NCBI RefSeq assembly: GCF_006438875.1 | Contig: NZ_RCZH01000005.1 | Coordinates: forward strand, 335,950 to 399,949 | Source: Flavobacterium pectinovorum | GTDB lineage: Bacteria; Bacteroidota; Bacteroidia; Flavobacteriales; Flavobacteriaceae | Length of the DNA: 64,000 nucleotides | Reading direction: 5' to 3' | In this document: in pieces, positions 1-9,018 of the stretch | Layout: every line of letters starts with the position of its first letter | Position numbering within the stretch: position 1 is the stretch's first letter | Program-made: the position numbers and the translations under genes | Notes under the pieces: generated by a model | Told to the model about the DNA's origin: nothing | Seen by the model: only the letters and a program-made list of their open reading frames with translations | Database searches by the model: none

Positions 1-2118
1 GCTTACGGTTTAAACGGAAAATACAATGGCGAAGTCTATAAATATTGCGCAGGATATCAATATGAAGATAAAACGATTGTAGGTTTTAGCCACACCCATT
101 TTAGCGGAACGGGACATTCAGATTTAGGTGATTTCCTGATTATGCCAACAACGGGAAAACTGCAATTAAATCCCGGTGTAGCTTCAAAACCATTATCAGG
201 TTATAGATCGGCGTTTTCTCATACAACCGAAAAAGCAGAACCGGCATATTACAGTGTCTTTCTGGAAGATCATAAAATCAAAGCCGAACTTACCGCAACA
301 ACACGCGTAGGAATGCATCAATATACTTTCCCGAAATCTGAAGAGGCGCACATTATTCTCGATTTGACTTCTGGAATTTACAATTACGATAAAAAGAATG
401 TCTGGACATTTGTTCGGGTAGAAAATGACACATTAATTACAGGATATCGCCAGACAAATGGCTGGGCGAGAACCAGAACAGTATATTTTGCGATGTCTTT
501 TAGTAAACCAATTAAAAGTTACGGACAAGCTGCACAGGAAAAAAGCGTCTACAAAGGTTTTTGGGGAAGATTTGATCAAACCAAAAATTTTCCTGAAATG
601 GCAGGTCAAAACCTGAAATTATTTTTTGATTTCAATACCGAAGAAGGAGAAAAAATCAAAATCAAAATGGCACTTTCTCCGGTAAGTTCTGCCGGAGCGT
701 TGGAGAATATGAAAAAAGAAGTTCCGGGTTGGGATTTTGAAAAAATAAAAAAGCAAAGTCAGGAAGTTTGGAATAACGAATTGAATAAAATCCAGATTGA
801 AACCATTCAAAAGGAAGATTTAGTCAATTTTTACACGGCAATGTATCACGCGTTTTTAGGTCCAACAGAATACATGGATTTAGACGGAAATTACAAAGGC
901 TTGGATATGAATGTTCATAAAGCCGAGAATTTTAAAAATTATACCAGTTATTCTTTGTGGGATACTTATAGAGCTTTACACCCTTTATTTAACTTAGTTC
1001 AACCAGCGAGAAACTCAGATATGATAAGTTCAATGTTGGCGCATTCAGATCAAAGCGTGCATAAAATGCTGCCAATCTGGTCACATTATGCCAATGAAAA
1101 TTGGTGTATGATTGGCTATCATTCGGTATCTGTTGTTGCCGATGCGATTGTAAAAGGCAATGGAAATTTTGACAAAGAAAAAGCACTTCAGGCTTGTATA
1201 AACACAGCAAAAGTACCTTATTATGACGGTTTGGAATATTATATGAAAATGGGTTATGTTCCGGAGGATAAAAATGGAGCTTCGGTTTCTAAAACATTAG
1301 AATATGCTTATGATGATTGGGCAATTGCTCAGGCTGCAAAAAAGTTAGGTAAAACAGACGTTTATAATGAATTCATCGAAAGATCAAAAAACTATAAAAA
1401 TGTTTACGATGCTAAAACAGGATTTATGCGCCCTAAATTAAATGACGGAACTTTCAAAAAAGAATTTGATCCATTAGATACACACGGACAAGGTTTTATT
1501 GAAGGAAATTCATGGAATTATAGTTTGTATGTTCCGCAAGATCCAGCCGAAATGATTAAAATGATGGGCGGAAATGATAAGTTTAATGTTCGTCTGGATT
1601 CCTTGTTCAGCATGCATTTACCGGACAAATATTTTGAAAACACAGAAGATATTACCAGAGAAGGAATAATCGGGAATTATGTTCATGGAAACGAACCTTC
1701 TCATCATGTAGTTTATTTGTACGATTGGACAAATTCGCCTTGGAAAGCTCAGGATAAAATTAGAATGATCCTGAAAAAAATGTACCGAAATGGCGCTGAC
1801 GGTTTAGGCGGAAATGATGATTTTGGACAAATGAGTGCGTGGTATATTTTTAGCAGTTTAGGATTTTATCCTGTTGCGCCGGGTTCTGACGAATATGCAT
1901 TGGGAAGTCCGTTAGTTAAAAAAGGTACTTTTAATTTAGAAAACGGAAAAACTTTCGAAGTAGAAACCGTCAATCAATCGGATAAAAATGTATTTGTGAG
2001 TAAAGTGCTTTTAAACGGAAAACAATTAGATAAGCCTTTCCTGAAACATTCAGATGTTATTAATGGTGGTAAAATCACTTTTTACATGAGTGCTAAACCA
2101 AATAAGAAGAATTACTAG
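1..2118 (+). CDS. GH92 family alpha-mannosidase, 5' end outside the window
   Basis: The reading frame is open from base 1, so the Met at 142 is internal and the N-terminus is missing. The upstream codons encode the GH92 motif GFSHTHFSGTG. Further downstream are the family motifs GNEPSHH (about nt 1690) and GGNDDFGQMSAWY (about nt 1810), which carry acidic active-site residues in GH92. Known family members are calcium-dependent exo-alpha-mannosidases that trim N-glycans or mannans in the periplasm or at the cell surface. The visible 705 residues are most of a protein usually 740-790 residues long. It ends in a near-perfect palindrome. It lies 29 kb from the glycan locus and has no copy of that locus's operator here, so co-regulation is not supported. 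Confidence 0.93.
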   Translation, partial: AYGLNGKYNGEVYKYCAGYQYEDKTIVGFSHTHFSGTGHSDLGDFLIMPTTGKLQLNPGVASKPLSGYRSAFSHTTEKAEPAYYSVFLEDHKIKAELTATTRVGMHQYTFPKSEEAHIILDLTSGIYNYDKKNVWTFVRVENDTLITGYRQTNGWARTRTVYFAMSFSKPIKSYGQAAQEKSVYKGFWGRFDQTKNFPEMAGQNLKLFFDFNTEEGEKIKIKMALSPVSSAGALENMKKEVPGWDFEKIKKQSQEVWNNELNKIQIETIQKEDLVNFYTAMYHAFLGPTEYMDLDGNYKGLDMNVHKAENFKNYTSYSLWDTYRALHPLFNLVQPARNSDMISSMLAHSDQSVHKMLPIWSHYANENWCMIGYHSVSVVADAIVKGNGNFDKEKALQACINTAKVPYYDGLEYYMKMGYVPEDKNGASVSKTLEYAYDDWAIAQAAKKLGKTDVYNEFIERSKNYKNVYDAKTGFMRPKLNDGTFKKEFDPLDTHGQGFIEGNSWNYSLYVPQDPAEMIKMMGGNDKFNVRLDSLFSMHLPDKYFENTEDITREGIIGNYVHGNEPSHHVVYLYDWTNSPWKAQDKIRMILKKMYRNGADGLGGNDDFGQMSAWYIFSSLGFYPVAPGSDEYALGSPLVKKGTFNLENGKTFEVETVNQSDKNVFVSKVLLNGKQLDKPFLKHSDVINGGKITFYMSAKPNKKNY

Positions 2119-2131
2119 ATTTTACGAGCAA

Positions 2132-2162
2132 AACCTAACAGGTTTTTAAAACCTGTTAGGTT
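2132..2162. repeat. Palindromic element / possible terminator after GH92
   Basis: A 15-bp perfect inverted repeat, AACCTAACAGGTTTT and its complement, with a one-base centre. The same palindrome recurs at 31152-31178. It may terminate the GH92 transcript, but there is no long U tract, and its recurrence suggests a dispersed intergenic element. Confidence 0.6.
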
Positions 2163-2182
2163 TATTAATGTGTTATTTTGAT

Positions 2183-2542
2183 ATGAAAAAGCAAATAATA
2201 ATTGAAAATATTGGCGTTTCTATGGATGGAGGAACTCTTGTTTTAAAAATAAGAAAAGAAGAGTCAATTTTTTATGAAGTTGAATTTGTACAAAAAGTTG
2301 TTTTTTCAAGTCGAGCTCCTATGGATCGATTGCCGGGAAGTTTGGTTTTAAATGAAAAAGAGGTTGAGATCAGGTCAGAATTGGAAAGAGAAATACTTTC
2401 GGAAATTAGAATTGCTGAATTTGGAATGCAATTAGAAGAAAGTGAAAGGGATTCCTTTAAAAGAATGATTTTGGAGCGCATTGAATTTGTTGAATCTGAG
2501 GATTATATAACAGTTGCCAGAAAAGTGGGACGCATAAAATAA
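2183..2542 (+). CDS. Small hypothetical protein
   Basis: A 119-residue protein if the ATG at 2183 is used; an in-frame ATG at 2168 would add MCYFD but lies directly against the palindrome. There is no signal peptide or membrane segment. The protein is rich in Glu, Lys and Arg, with a beta-like N-terminal half (residues 1-60) and a helical, charged C-terminal half. I do not recognise the family. The frame keeps normal codon use to a TAA at 2540, and the next gene follows after 81 bp in the same direction. Most likely a real cytoplasmic protein. Confidence 0.55.
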   Translation: MKKQIIIENIGVSMDGGTLVLKIRKEESIFYEVEFVQKVVFSSRAPMDRLPGSLVLNEKEVEIRSELEREILSEIRIAEFGMQLEESERDSFKRMILERIEFVESEDYITVARKVGRIK

Positions 2543-2623
2543 TTATTATTTAATAAAAAGAGAAACACAACCAACTTTATAAAAACTTCACGAAATTTGC
2601 ACCTCAAATAAAAGACACGTATT

Positions 2624-3067
2624 ATGAAAATAAATCTAAAATCAGGGATTGATAAGCTGCTTTTCGGAATGAAGCAAAATGATGTAACAGCTGCTTTAGG
2701 AAAACCGGACAAAAATTATGTAGACGAAGATGATAATGTAATTTTTGTATACAATGCACACAAAATCAGATTGACATTTTATCAGGAAGAAGACTTGAAA
2801 TTAGGTTATTTAGTAGCTTCAAGTGCTGACTTGGAAGTTTTTGGATTCAAGCTTATCGGAAGAAAAATTGCTGATGTAAAGAAAGATTTAGCAACAAAAG
2901 GAATTACAAAATACACTCAGGAGACTTTTGATACTTTCGAAAACTATTTCAATGAAGACAATTGGTTTATTCTTCAAACAGAATTTGACGAAGTTGTAAA
3001 GTTTGAAGTTGGAGCAATTATTAATGAAAAAGACGAATTTGACTGGAAATTTCCAGTTAAGAAATAA
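2624..3067 (+). CDS. Conserved hypothetical cytoplasmic protein, 147 aa
   Basis: Starts at an ATG (MKINLKSGIDKLLFGMKQND). No signal peptide or membrane segment is present. The first 40 residues (GIDKLLFGMKQNDVTAALGKP) resemble the short helix-turn motif of SmpA/BamE-like or immunity-type small proteins, in which FGMxxxxVxxxLGxP recurs. The rest alternates beta-like strands (IFVYNAHKIRLTFY, FILQTEFDEVVKFEV). Function is unknown. The gene runs convergently with the M61 peptidase, and a shared bidirectional terminator separates them. The call of a real gene is firm; the fold comparison is weak. Confidence 0.7.
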   Translation: MKINLKSGIDKLLFGMKQNDVTAALGKPDKNYVDEDDNVIFVYNAHKIRLTFYQEEDLKLGYLVASSADLEVFGFKLIGRKIADVKKDLATKGITKYTQETFDTFENYFNEDNWFILQTEFDEVVKFEVGAIINEKDEFDWKFPVKK

Positions 3068-3101
3068 GCACAATATTGTCATTTCTGACAAAAAGGAGAA
3101 T

Positions 3102-3135
3102 AAAAAAAACCGACAATCACTTGTCGGTTTTTTTT
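3102..3135. terminator. Bidirectional intrinsic terminator
   Basis: Stem AACCGACAA / TTGTCGGTT with a 4-nt loop. An A tract stands on one side and a T tract on the other, so it can end both the plus-strand gene ending at 3067 and the minus-strand M61 peptidase ending at 3157. Confidence 0.88.
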
Positions 3136-3156
3136 TATGTTATTAATTAAAAGAAA

Positions 3157-5016
3157 TTATCCTTTTAACCATGCATTTTTAAGTTTCTCTTTTGAAGGAT
3201 CAATTACTTTAAAAGTTTCTTTTTCTTCAAATGGCACTTTCACAGTTCCTTTAATAGTTTGCTCAGCACCGGCACGTTTTATTTTAAACGTAATAGGATC
3301 GTTTTCTTTCCAATTTTCACTTTCCGTAATCAAATCATAAATATTGTCTAAGTTATACGCTTTGTCGTTTACAGAAACAATTGCATCACCAGGTTTAAGA
3401 TTTAAATTTGTAAAAAATACGTTCAAATCAACATCAGAACGAACACTTATTACTTTAGTTGTTTTATCAACACCAATATATGGAGTTTGTCCTTTGATGA
3501 AGATTGATCCGGGAACTTTTTCAGAAGCTTTACCAACGCCAACTTTTGCTAAATAAAAATCATAAGGAATTGGAGTTGTTCCAGCCACATATTTATTCAA
3601 AAATTCACCAACTTCAGGATACGTTAATTGAGTGATTTTTGCAAAAAGTTCCTCATCATTAAATGGTTTTTCAATGCCATATTCACTAGCTAATTTATGC
3701 ATTAAATCAAGAATTCCTCTTTCTCCGTTACTTTTTTCTCTAATGATAATATCAATACACATCCCGATCAAAGCACCTTTTTGGTACACGTTTAAGTATT
3801 GATCTTTGTACGGCTGCTCTAGAACATTTTTACTCATTACCGTAAATGACATGGTATCATTTAACGCTTTTGATTGTTCGATTTTATCAGCAATACGAGT
3901 ATAGAATTCGGTTTCGTTAATTAAACCCTGATTGATTTGAAAAAGATTTGCAAAATATTCTGTTACACCTTCATACATCCATAAATGCTCTGACATTTTT
4001 GGCGCGTTATAATCAAAATACTGAATCTCTTTTGAGTGGATAGTTAATGGAGTTACGATATGAAAAAACTCGTGAGAAACTACATCTTTCATAGTTTCTA
4101 CTAATTTTTCTTTTGGCATAGATTCAGGTAAAACAACAGTTGTTGCAGTTGGATGTTCCAAAGCTCCAAAACCATGTGCGTCGTCTTTTGCCATAGATGA
4201 TAAATACACTAAAACCGTATATTTTTTGGTAGCATTTACTTTTCCTAAAAAGTTTTTCTGCGCCGTCATCATTGTTTTCATCTCCGGAGTGATGCTTTCT
4301 GCTGTAAATTTTCCTGTTGGAGAATAAACAGCGATTAAAATATCCATTCCGTTTACATTAAATGTAGTATAATCCGGTTTGGAATACATAATTGGATTTT
4401 CAACCAAAATCGCATAACGGGATGTTGTAAAAACATCACTTGTTTTGCTTGCATCTTCATCAGTCATTGACGTTGCTCCCCAAAGTGTTTCAGGATGTGT
4501 AATGGTAACTTTGTATGGAACTTCTAGTTTATCTTGAAAATAACCTACAAAACCATGCGTATTGACCATGAAATTGATTCCTGCATTGATGTTTGTTCCT
4601 GCTGGCGAAAACACATCGTCGTTACCAAATCCGGTTCCTTTTTCGGTATCAAATGTATCGCCTACCAAATAAGTAACTTTTTTTAATGTTTTTGCATTTG
4701 AAATTGACCATGAGTTGTCATCAATTCTCTTTACCGTTAAGGCATTTCCTTTAGCATCAAAAGCCTGAAAACTATCAGAGTATTTACCATAATTATCCGT
4801 AGAATAAGTTCCCGGAACCGTTTTTGGAATACTATAAATAACTTCGTCTGTTTTTATTTGTGGAGGAGTAACCGTTACCAGAACTTTATCGTCCTTTACA
4901 TCTACAAGATTAATGTTGACCTCTACCACATTGCTTTTTGCAGCACCCGAAGAGCTCCCTGTTTTACAGCTCCAGAGTGTCACTGCAAGAGCTAAGGTAT
5001 AAAGTATTTTTTTCAT
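3157..5016 (-). CDS. M61 family metallopeptidase with PDZ domain, lipoprotein
   Basis: The 619-residue protein starts with a lipoprotein signal (MKKILYTLALAVTLWSC, lipobox Cys at residue 17). A beta-rich N-terminal domain is followed by a gluzincin-type zinc site, HEFFH at about residue 315, with MYEGVTEYFANL about 35 residues later supplying the third ligand Glu. The C-terminal part (about residues 500-600) is PDZ-like (GQTPYIGVDKTTKVISVRSD, LKPGDAIVSVNDKAY). This is the M61 (glycyl aminopeptidase) arrangement. It probably acts on peptides at the outer membrane or in the periplasm. It is a single gene bounded by terminator hairpins. Confidence 0.92.
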   Translation of the reverse strand: MKKILYTLALAVTLWSCKTGSSSGAAKSNVVEVNINLVDVKDDKVLVTVTPPQIKTDEVIYSIPKTVPGTYSTDNYGKYSDSFQAFDAKGNALTVKRIDDNSWSISNAKTLKKVTYLVGDTFDTEKGTGFGNDDVFSPAGTNINAGINFMVNTHGFVGYFQDKLEVPYKVTITHPETLWGATSMTDEDASKTSDVFTTSRYAILVENPIMYSKPDYTTFNVNGMDILIAVYSPTGKFTAESITPEMKTMMTAQKNFLGKVNATKKYTVLVYLSSMAKDDAHGFGALEHPTATTVVLPESMPKEKLVETMKDVVSHEFFHIVTPLTIHSKEIQYFDYNAPKMSEHLWMYEGVTEYFANLFQINQGLINETEFYTRIADKIEQSKALNDTMSFTVMSKNVLEQPYKDQYLNVYQKGALIGMCIDIIIREKSNGERGILDLMHKLASEYGIEKPFNDEELFAKITQLTYPEVGEFLNKYVAGTTPIPYDFYLAKVGVGKASEKVPGSIFIKGQTPYIGVDKTTKVISVRSDVDLNVFFTNLNLKPGDAIVSVNDKAYNLDNIYDLITESENWKENDPITFKIKRAGAEQTIKGTVKVPFEEKETFKVIDPSKEKLKNAWLKG

Positions 5017-5082
5017 TTAAATAAGTTTAGTTATTTGTATTTGACATACAAAAGATAAAAAAGTTACAAGAAATTAAAAATA

Positions 5083-5112
5083 TAAAAAAAACTCCTGAAG
5101 CACAGGAGTTTT
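5083..5112 (-). terminator. Intrinsic terminator of the DUF2805 gene
   Basis: Stem AACTCCTG / CAGGAGTT with a 5-nt loop, followed on the minus strand by a run of T, directly after the stop of the gene at 5116. Confidence 0.88.
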
Positions 5113-5115
5113 GTC

Positions 5116-5397
5116 TTAGTCTAGTTTGTTTTTTATATAATATTTACCATCCAAATCTTCATCAAAATCATCTATTTTAACTGGTTTTGGTTTTGGTTTA
5201 TTAGCAATGGCCTTCTTTTTCCACATCTCAAATTTTTCAAGAGGCATTTTCTTTTTCATGATTTCCAGAATTTCTTTTTCTGCCAATCCAAATTCTTTTT
5301 TAATGATTTCAAATGGATTTTTTTCTTCTAAAGCTAACGAAACAAGTTTTTCCGTTTGTTCCCAATTCAATTCTTTGCGGTTACTCTTTTTCATCAC
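5116..5397 (-). CDS. DUF2805 / TIGR03643 family protein
   Basis: A 93-residue, very basic cytoplasmic protein. NWEQTEKLVSLALEEKNPFEIIKKEFGLAEKEILEIMKKKMPLEKFEMWKKK is the DUF2805 core, a small helix-turn-helix-like fold seen in marine and soil bacteria; its function is unknown. The start is either of two adjacent Met codons. The C-terminus switches from a Lys/Pro-rich linker to an acidic patch (DDFDEDLDG). It is monocistronic with its own terminator. Family assignment is fairly firm; a nucleic-acid-binding role is only a guess from the fold and charge. Confidence 0.82.
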   Translation of the reverse strand: MMKKSNRKELNWEQTEKLVSLALEEKNPFEIIKKEFGLAEKEILEIMKKKMPLEKFEMWKKKAIANKPKPKPVKIDDFDEDLDGKYYIKNKLD

Positions 5398-5514
5398 GTG
5401 AAAATTAATTCAAAATAGAGGTTAATGATTAATAGATTGATTTTCAATTTAAGTATCAATATTAATAAAAAAAATAATTACTTGGTAAGATCAGGTGCGT
5501 TTTTTTTATTGTTT

Positions 5515-6342
5515 TTAACTGTTTTTTATGGATCTTGATTTTTGAAACGGAATTTTCAATAAATTTTTCAATTTATTATTTTCTTCAGGCATCATATGCG
5601 TATCAACTCCATAAATTAATTTGTCTTTGGATAGTGTCGTAAAGGTACCAAAAAGCCGATCCCAAACTGAAAATATGTTTCCATAATTGCTATCTGTATA
5701 AGGAACAACATAATGATGATGGACTTTGTGCATATTGGGAGAAACAATAAAATAGCTCAGAAAAATATCCAGTTTATTTGGCAGCGAAATATTAGCATGA
5801 TTAAATTGTGTCGCAATAACTGATAAAGTCTGATATAAAAAAACCATCCACATTGGCGTTCCAACGATCAAAACCCCAAGAGTTGTAAACACAAAACGAA
5901 TAACACTTTCGCCCGGATGATGTCTGTTGGCGGTTGTCGTATCAATCCAGGTATCGGTATGATGAACAATATGAAAACGCCACAGAAATTTTATTTTATG
6001 CTGAATATAATGAGGCAAATAAGCACCGATTAAATCCAATAAGAGCAATCCAATTAGCGTATAAAGTAAAATTGGAATTTCCGGAAGCCATTGTAAAATT
6101 CCAAAATGATTTTCAGTTGCCCAATATGCTGTTTTGATTAGGATAAAAGCCAATAAAAAATTGATTATAATGGTAGTCAGTGTCAGGAAAAAGTTAATTC
6201 CCGCATGATGCCATTTTTTGTATTGCATCTGGAATAGGGGAAAGGTATTTTCTACGATCCAAAAAAATGTTATTCCTCCAACCAAAATTAAACTTCGATG
6301 TGAAGAGGGAATTGTGCTGAAATAAGCAATTACTTCATTCAT
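5515..6342 (-). CDS. Sterol desaturase / fatty acid hydroxylase family membrane protein
   Basis: A 275-residue integral membrane protein with about four hydrophobic segments. It carries the clustered histidine motifs of the di-iron hydroxylase superfamily: HYIQHK, HIVHHTD, RHHPGE and HKVHHHYV. The C-terminal NYGNIFSVWDRLFGTF is the usual family ending. Members hydroxylate or desaturate lipids at the inner membrane using a di-iron centre and O2. The substrate cannot be told from the sequence; in Flavobacteriia it could be a fatty acid, carotenoid or hopanoid-type lipid. It is separated from its neighbours by AT-rich gaps, so it is probably transcribed alone. Confidence 0.88.
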   Translation of the reverse strand: MNEVIAYFSTIPSSHRSLILVGGITFFWIVENTFPLFQMQYKKWHHAGINFFLTLTTIIINFLLAFILIKTAYWATENHFGILQWLPEIPILLYTLIGLLLLDLIGAYLPHYIQHKIKFLWRFHIVHHTDTWIDTTTANRHHPGESVIRFVFTTLGVLIVGTPMWMVFLYQTLSVIATQFNHANISLPNKLDIFLSYFIVSPNMHKVHHHYVVPYTDSNYGNIFSVWDRLFGTFTTLSKDKLIYGVDTHMMPEENNKLKNLLKIPFQKSRSIKNS

Positions 6343-6434
6343 AATAATTGGTTTTATAATAAAATAGAAAAGAGAAAATCAAATATAAATATATTAGATT
6401 TTCTCTTTTAAAATGATGTTACTTACAAAAGTAT

Positions 6435-6677
6435 TTAGGCTTTTTTTATGAGACTAATTATAAATAGTAATACCCAGGCACCTCCAACGGCTATAATAAT
6501 TTGCCATAGAAGTCCGCCGCCGCCAATTCCCAGTCTTCCGGCAATCCAGCCACCAATAATTCCGCCGACAATTCCAACGATGATATTACCAAGTAATCCA
6601 AAGCCGGCACCTTTCCAGATTTGACCTGCTAACCATCCTGAAATGGCGCCTATAAGTAAGAAATATAAAAATTCCAT
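6435..6677 (-). CDS. GlsB/YeaQ/YmgE family stress-response membrane protein
   Basis: An 80-residue, very hydrophobic protein with three membrane segments and the glycine-rich signature GLLGNIIVGIVGGIIGGWIAGRLG of the transglycosylase-associated / YeaQ family. These small inner-membrane proteins are linked to envelope and acid or alkaline stress; the molecular role is unknown. It lies 44 bp downstream of the aquaporin gene on the same strand and could be co-transcribed with it, together with the DoxX-like gene. Confidence 0.87.
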   Translation of the reverse strand: MEFLYFLLIGAISGWLAGQIWKGAGFGLLGNIIVGIVGGIIGGWIAGRLGIGGGGLLWQIIIAVGGAWVLLFIISLIKKA

Positions 6678-6721
6678 AGTTGATATGTTTTATTAGTTAT
6701 GATTTGGTTTATAATTGGGGA

Positions 6722-7429
6722 TTAAGCTTCAGCGTGATTTTGCAATAATGTTTTATAAATAAATCCTGCGACAATTGCTCCTAAAATTGGTGCTAACCAA
6801 AATAACCAAACTTGAGATAAAGGTTCTCCTCCGGCAAAGATCGCTTGTGACAATGATCTGGCAGGGTTTACGGAAGTATTGGTAATTGGAATACTGATTA
6901 AGTGAATTAAGGTCAAGGCCAAACCGATAGCGATTCCTGCAAATCTTCCGTTTGCAAATTTATCAGTTGCTCCAAGAATTACTAATAAGAAGAACAAGGT
7001 TAGAACAAATTCAGCTATAAATGCAGATTGTAAAGAATAACCATCAGGAGAGAAAGCGCCAAAACCATTTGAAGCAAAAGCTCCGGCTTTAGTATTATCA
7101 ATAACATTTCCTGCTTTACCGGACCAGATAATAAATAATGTTCCCGCAGCTGCCAGTGCACCAATGCATTGCGAAATAATATAAGGCAACAAGTCTTTTG
7201 CCGGAAATCTTCCTCCGGCCCATAAACCAAAAGATACAGCAGGATTAAAATGCCCGCCGGAAATGTGTCCAACGGCGTAGGCCATTGTTAGTACCGTTAA
7301 ACCAAATGCCAAAGCGACACCAGCAAATCCAATTCCCAGAGTAGGAAATCCGGCAGCAAAAAGAGCGCTTCCGCAACCTCCGAAAACAAGCCAATAGGTT
7401 CCGAAAAATTCTGCAAATAATTTTTTCAT
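6722..7429 (-). CDS. aqpZ: Aquaporin Z-like MIP channel
   Basis: A 235-residue channel with six hydrophobic segments and both NPA motifs: [11 protein letters not shown] near residue 61 and [13 protein letters not shown] near residue 187. The first half reads [26 protein letters not shown], as in AqpZ. The pore positions and the length fit the water-selective branch rather than glycerol facilitators, which carry an Asp after the second NPAR. It is an inner-membrane water channel. It sits 25 bp after the DoxX-like gene on the same strand and 44 bp before the GlsB-like gene, suggesting a small envelope/osmotic operon. Confidence 0.93.
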   Translation of the reverse strand: MKKLFAEFFGTYWLVFGGCGSALFAAGFPTLGIGFAGVALAFGLTVLTMAYAVGHISGGHFNPAVSFGLWAGGRFPAKDLLPYIISQCIGALAAAGTLFIIWSGKAGNVIDNTKAGAFASNGFGAFSPDGYSLQSAFIAEFVLTLFFLLVILGATDKFANGRFAGIAIGLALTLIHLISIPITNTSVNPARSLSQAIFAGGEPLSQVWLFWLAPILGAIVAGFIYKTLLQNHAEA

Positions 7430-7454
7430 AATAAAATAATTTTAATGGTTAATG

Positions 7455-7811
7455 TTAAAAGGTATATTGGTATGCCCAATACACTAAAATAATCTGTACG
7501 AACAAACGTACAAATAAAATCCATTTTGGCAAGCCGAAACTCGCTTTTTTATTTTGAAACATGTATAAATTGGCAGGAAATATAGCAATTAACAAAGCAA
7601 TGATGCCCCATGCTGCTATATGACTTGTAGGAGGAAACAGCAGAAGAATACCAAAAATTATTTCGGCAGCTCCACTTAAAGTATTTACTAATTTAGGGTT
7701 TTTGAATGCTGGAGGAATGATTTTGATATACATTCCCGGTTTTCTAAAATGATTAAGTCCGGCAATTATATAAAGAAAAGCCATTAAATATAAATGCCAG
7801 GGTAGATTCAT
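7455..7811 (-). CDS. DoxX-like small membrane protein
   Basis: 118 residues with four hydrophobic helices. AFLYIIAGLNHFRKPGMYIKIIPP and LSGAAEIIFGILLLFPPTSHIAAWGIIALLIAIFPANLYMF match the DoxX/DoxD-like family. Such proteins are inner-membrane and often tied to thiol or quinone chemistry; no specific role can be read here. It is the first gene of the probable DoxX-aqpZ-GlsB run, with 25 bp to aqpZ. Confidence 0.8.
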   Translation of the reverse strand: MNLPWHLYLMAFLYIIAGLNHFRKPGMYIKIIPPAFKNPKLVNTLSGAAEIIFGILLLFPPTSHIAAWGIIALLIAIFPANLYMFQNKKASFGLPKWILFVRLFVQIILVYWAYQYTF

Positions 7812-7898
7812 GATATCTTATTGTTTATCACGAATTTATAAAAAAATTAACAATTATTACATTACAATAGGCTTTTTTTTCGTGTATCGCAAATTGAG

Positions 7899-8795
7899 CT
7901 ATTTTTTAGACTTGAAATTTACATTCATAATAATTATGGCCAAAATAATTAGTACGATTCCAACCCATTGTGAGAAGATAACTTCTTCGTTTAATAACAC
8001 ATATGCCATCATAACAGAAACAGGAAGTTCAAGTGCAGAAACAATACTTCCCAATCCAATTCCGGTTAACGGGAAACCTGCTGTCATTAACATTGGAGGA
8101 ATGATTGTACCAAATAAAGCTAAGATAATTCCCCATTTCATGAAAATCTCAAAGTTAAAAGGTGTTATTTGAGTTGCAAATGCAAATGAAAACACAATAA
8201 TAGATCCTCCCAAAAGCATGTATAAGCTTCGTTGAGCAGATGAAATTTCGGTAGCAACACTATTTGCCGTAAACATAGTTGTAGTAAAAGATGCAGCAGC
8301 AAGAACTCCCCAGGCAATACCTCTCCAATCTAATTGGATATCATTATGAATGATATTAGTTGCCAGGACAGTACCAATAAGAACAATAATTACAGCAATC
8401 ACTTTTTGTTTTGAAGGTAATTTTTTTTCTAAAAACATTTCAAGCAAAACGCCCATCCAAACGGTTTGCATTAATAAAACAATCCCAATAGAAACCGGAA
8501 TGTATTTTACAGCCAAGTAATAGAACAAACTTGTCATTCCTAACGAAGTTCCGGCAATCATTAAACTAAATATATTTTTTGGAGTTGCCTTTACAACATT
8601 CTTTTTATGCTTAATTTTCTGAAACGCATTTATTAGTAAAATACCAATAATTCCTAATATAAATTGAGATGTTGTTACCTCGGCGGTAGTATATCCTTCA
8701 TCATAGGCCATTTTTACGAAAGTAGCTAACATTCCGTAAGTTGTAGCTCCTATAGCAACTAAAAATACTCCCTTTAATACGTTGTTTTGTGACAT
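7899..8795 (-). CDS. EamA/DMT superfamily transporter
   Basis: 298 residues with ten predicted membrane helices formed by two EamA repeats: residues about 8-140, and about 155-293 (beginning DWRGIAWGVLAAASFTTTMF). The pattern of a short polar loop after each hairpin and a Lys-rich C-terminus fits drug/metabolite exporters of the inner membrane. The substrate is unknown. It has its own AT-rich upstream region and an 87-bp gap to the DoxX-like gene, so it is probably a separate unit. Confidence 0.9.
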   Translation of the reverse strand: MSQNNVLKGVFLVAIGATTYGMLATFVKMAYDEGYTTAEVTTSQFILGIIGILLINAFQKIKHKKNVVKATPKNIFSLMIAGTSLGMTSLFYYLAVKYIPVSIGIVLLMQTVWMGVLLEMFLEKKLPSKQKVIAVIIVLIGTVLATNIIHNDIQLDWRGIAWGVLAAASFTTTMFTANSVATEISSAQRSLYMLLGGSIIVFSFAFATQITPFNFEIFMKWGIILALFGTIIPPMLMTAGFPLTGIGLGSIVSALELPVSVMMAYVLLNEEVIFSQWVGIVLIILAIIIMNVNFKSKK

Positions 8796-8954
8796 CTTAA
8801 CTTGTTTAGATTAAAAAAATAAAGCCGGCAAAGATAAGCTATTTTGTTTAGGAATTAATAGAAAATAATCATAAACATTATTGTCACTACGGTTTTAGAG
8901 GTGATTTATATCTTAAAATTGTGAATTTGATATAATTATGGAATAGTTAAAAAT

Positions 8955-8992
8955 ACGAAACCCATCAAAATCTAAATTTTGATGGGTTTGCT
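8955..8992 (-). terminator. Terminator of the folding-factor cluster
   Basis: A 14-bp perfect stem, AAACCCATCAAAAT and its complement, followed on the minus strand by GTATTTTT. It lies just after the first PPIase gene in plus-strand order, which is the last gene of the minus-strand cluster running from 12994 to 9019. Confidence 0.85.
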
Positions 8993-9018
8993 TTATATAA
9001 GATAAAATAACCTTTGTT

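Noticed and set aside
142..144. Met at 142 as the start of the mannosidase
   Set aside because: The frame is open from base 1 and encodes the conserved GFSHTHFSGTG motif before this Met.
1..2118. Mannosidase as part of the GalNAc-type glycan regulon
   Set aside because: It is 29 kb away on the opposite strand from the nearest unit, and no copy of the 37-bp operator is seen near it in this window.
8796..8954. Small RNA or riboswitch upstream of the EamA transporter
   Set aside because: AT-rich DNA without a convincing conserved fold; no known riboswitch core could be recognised.
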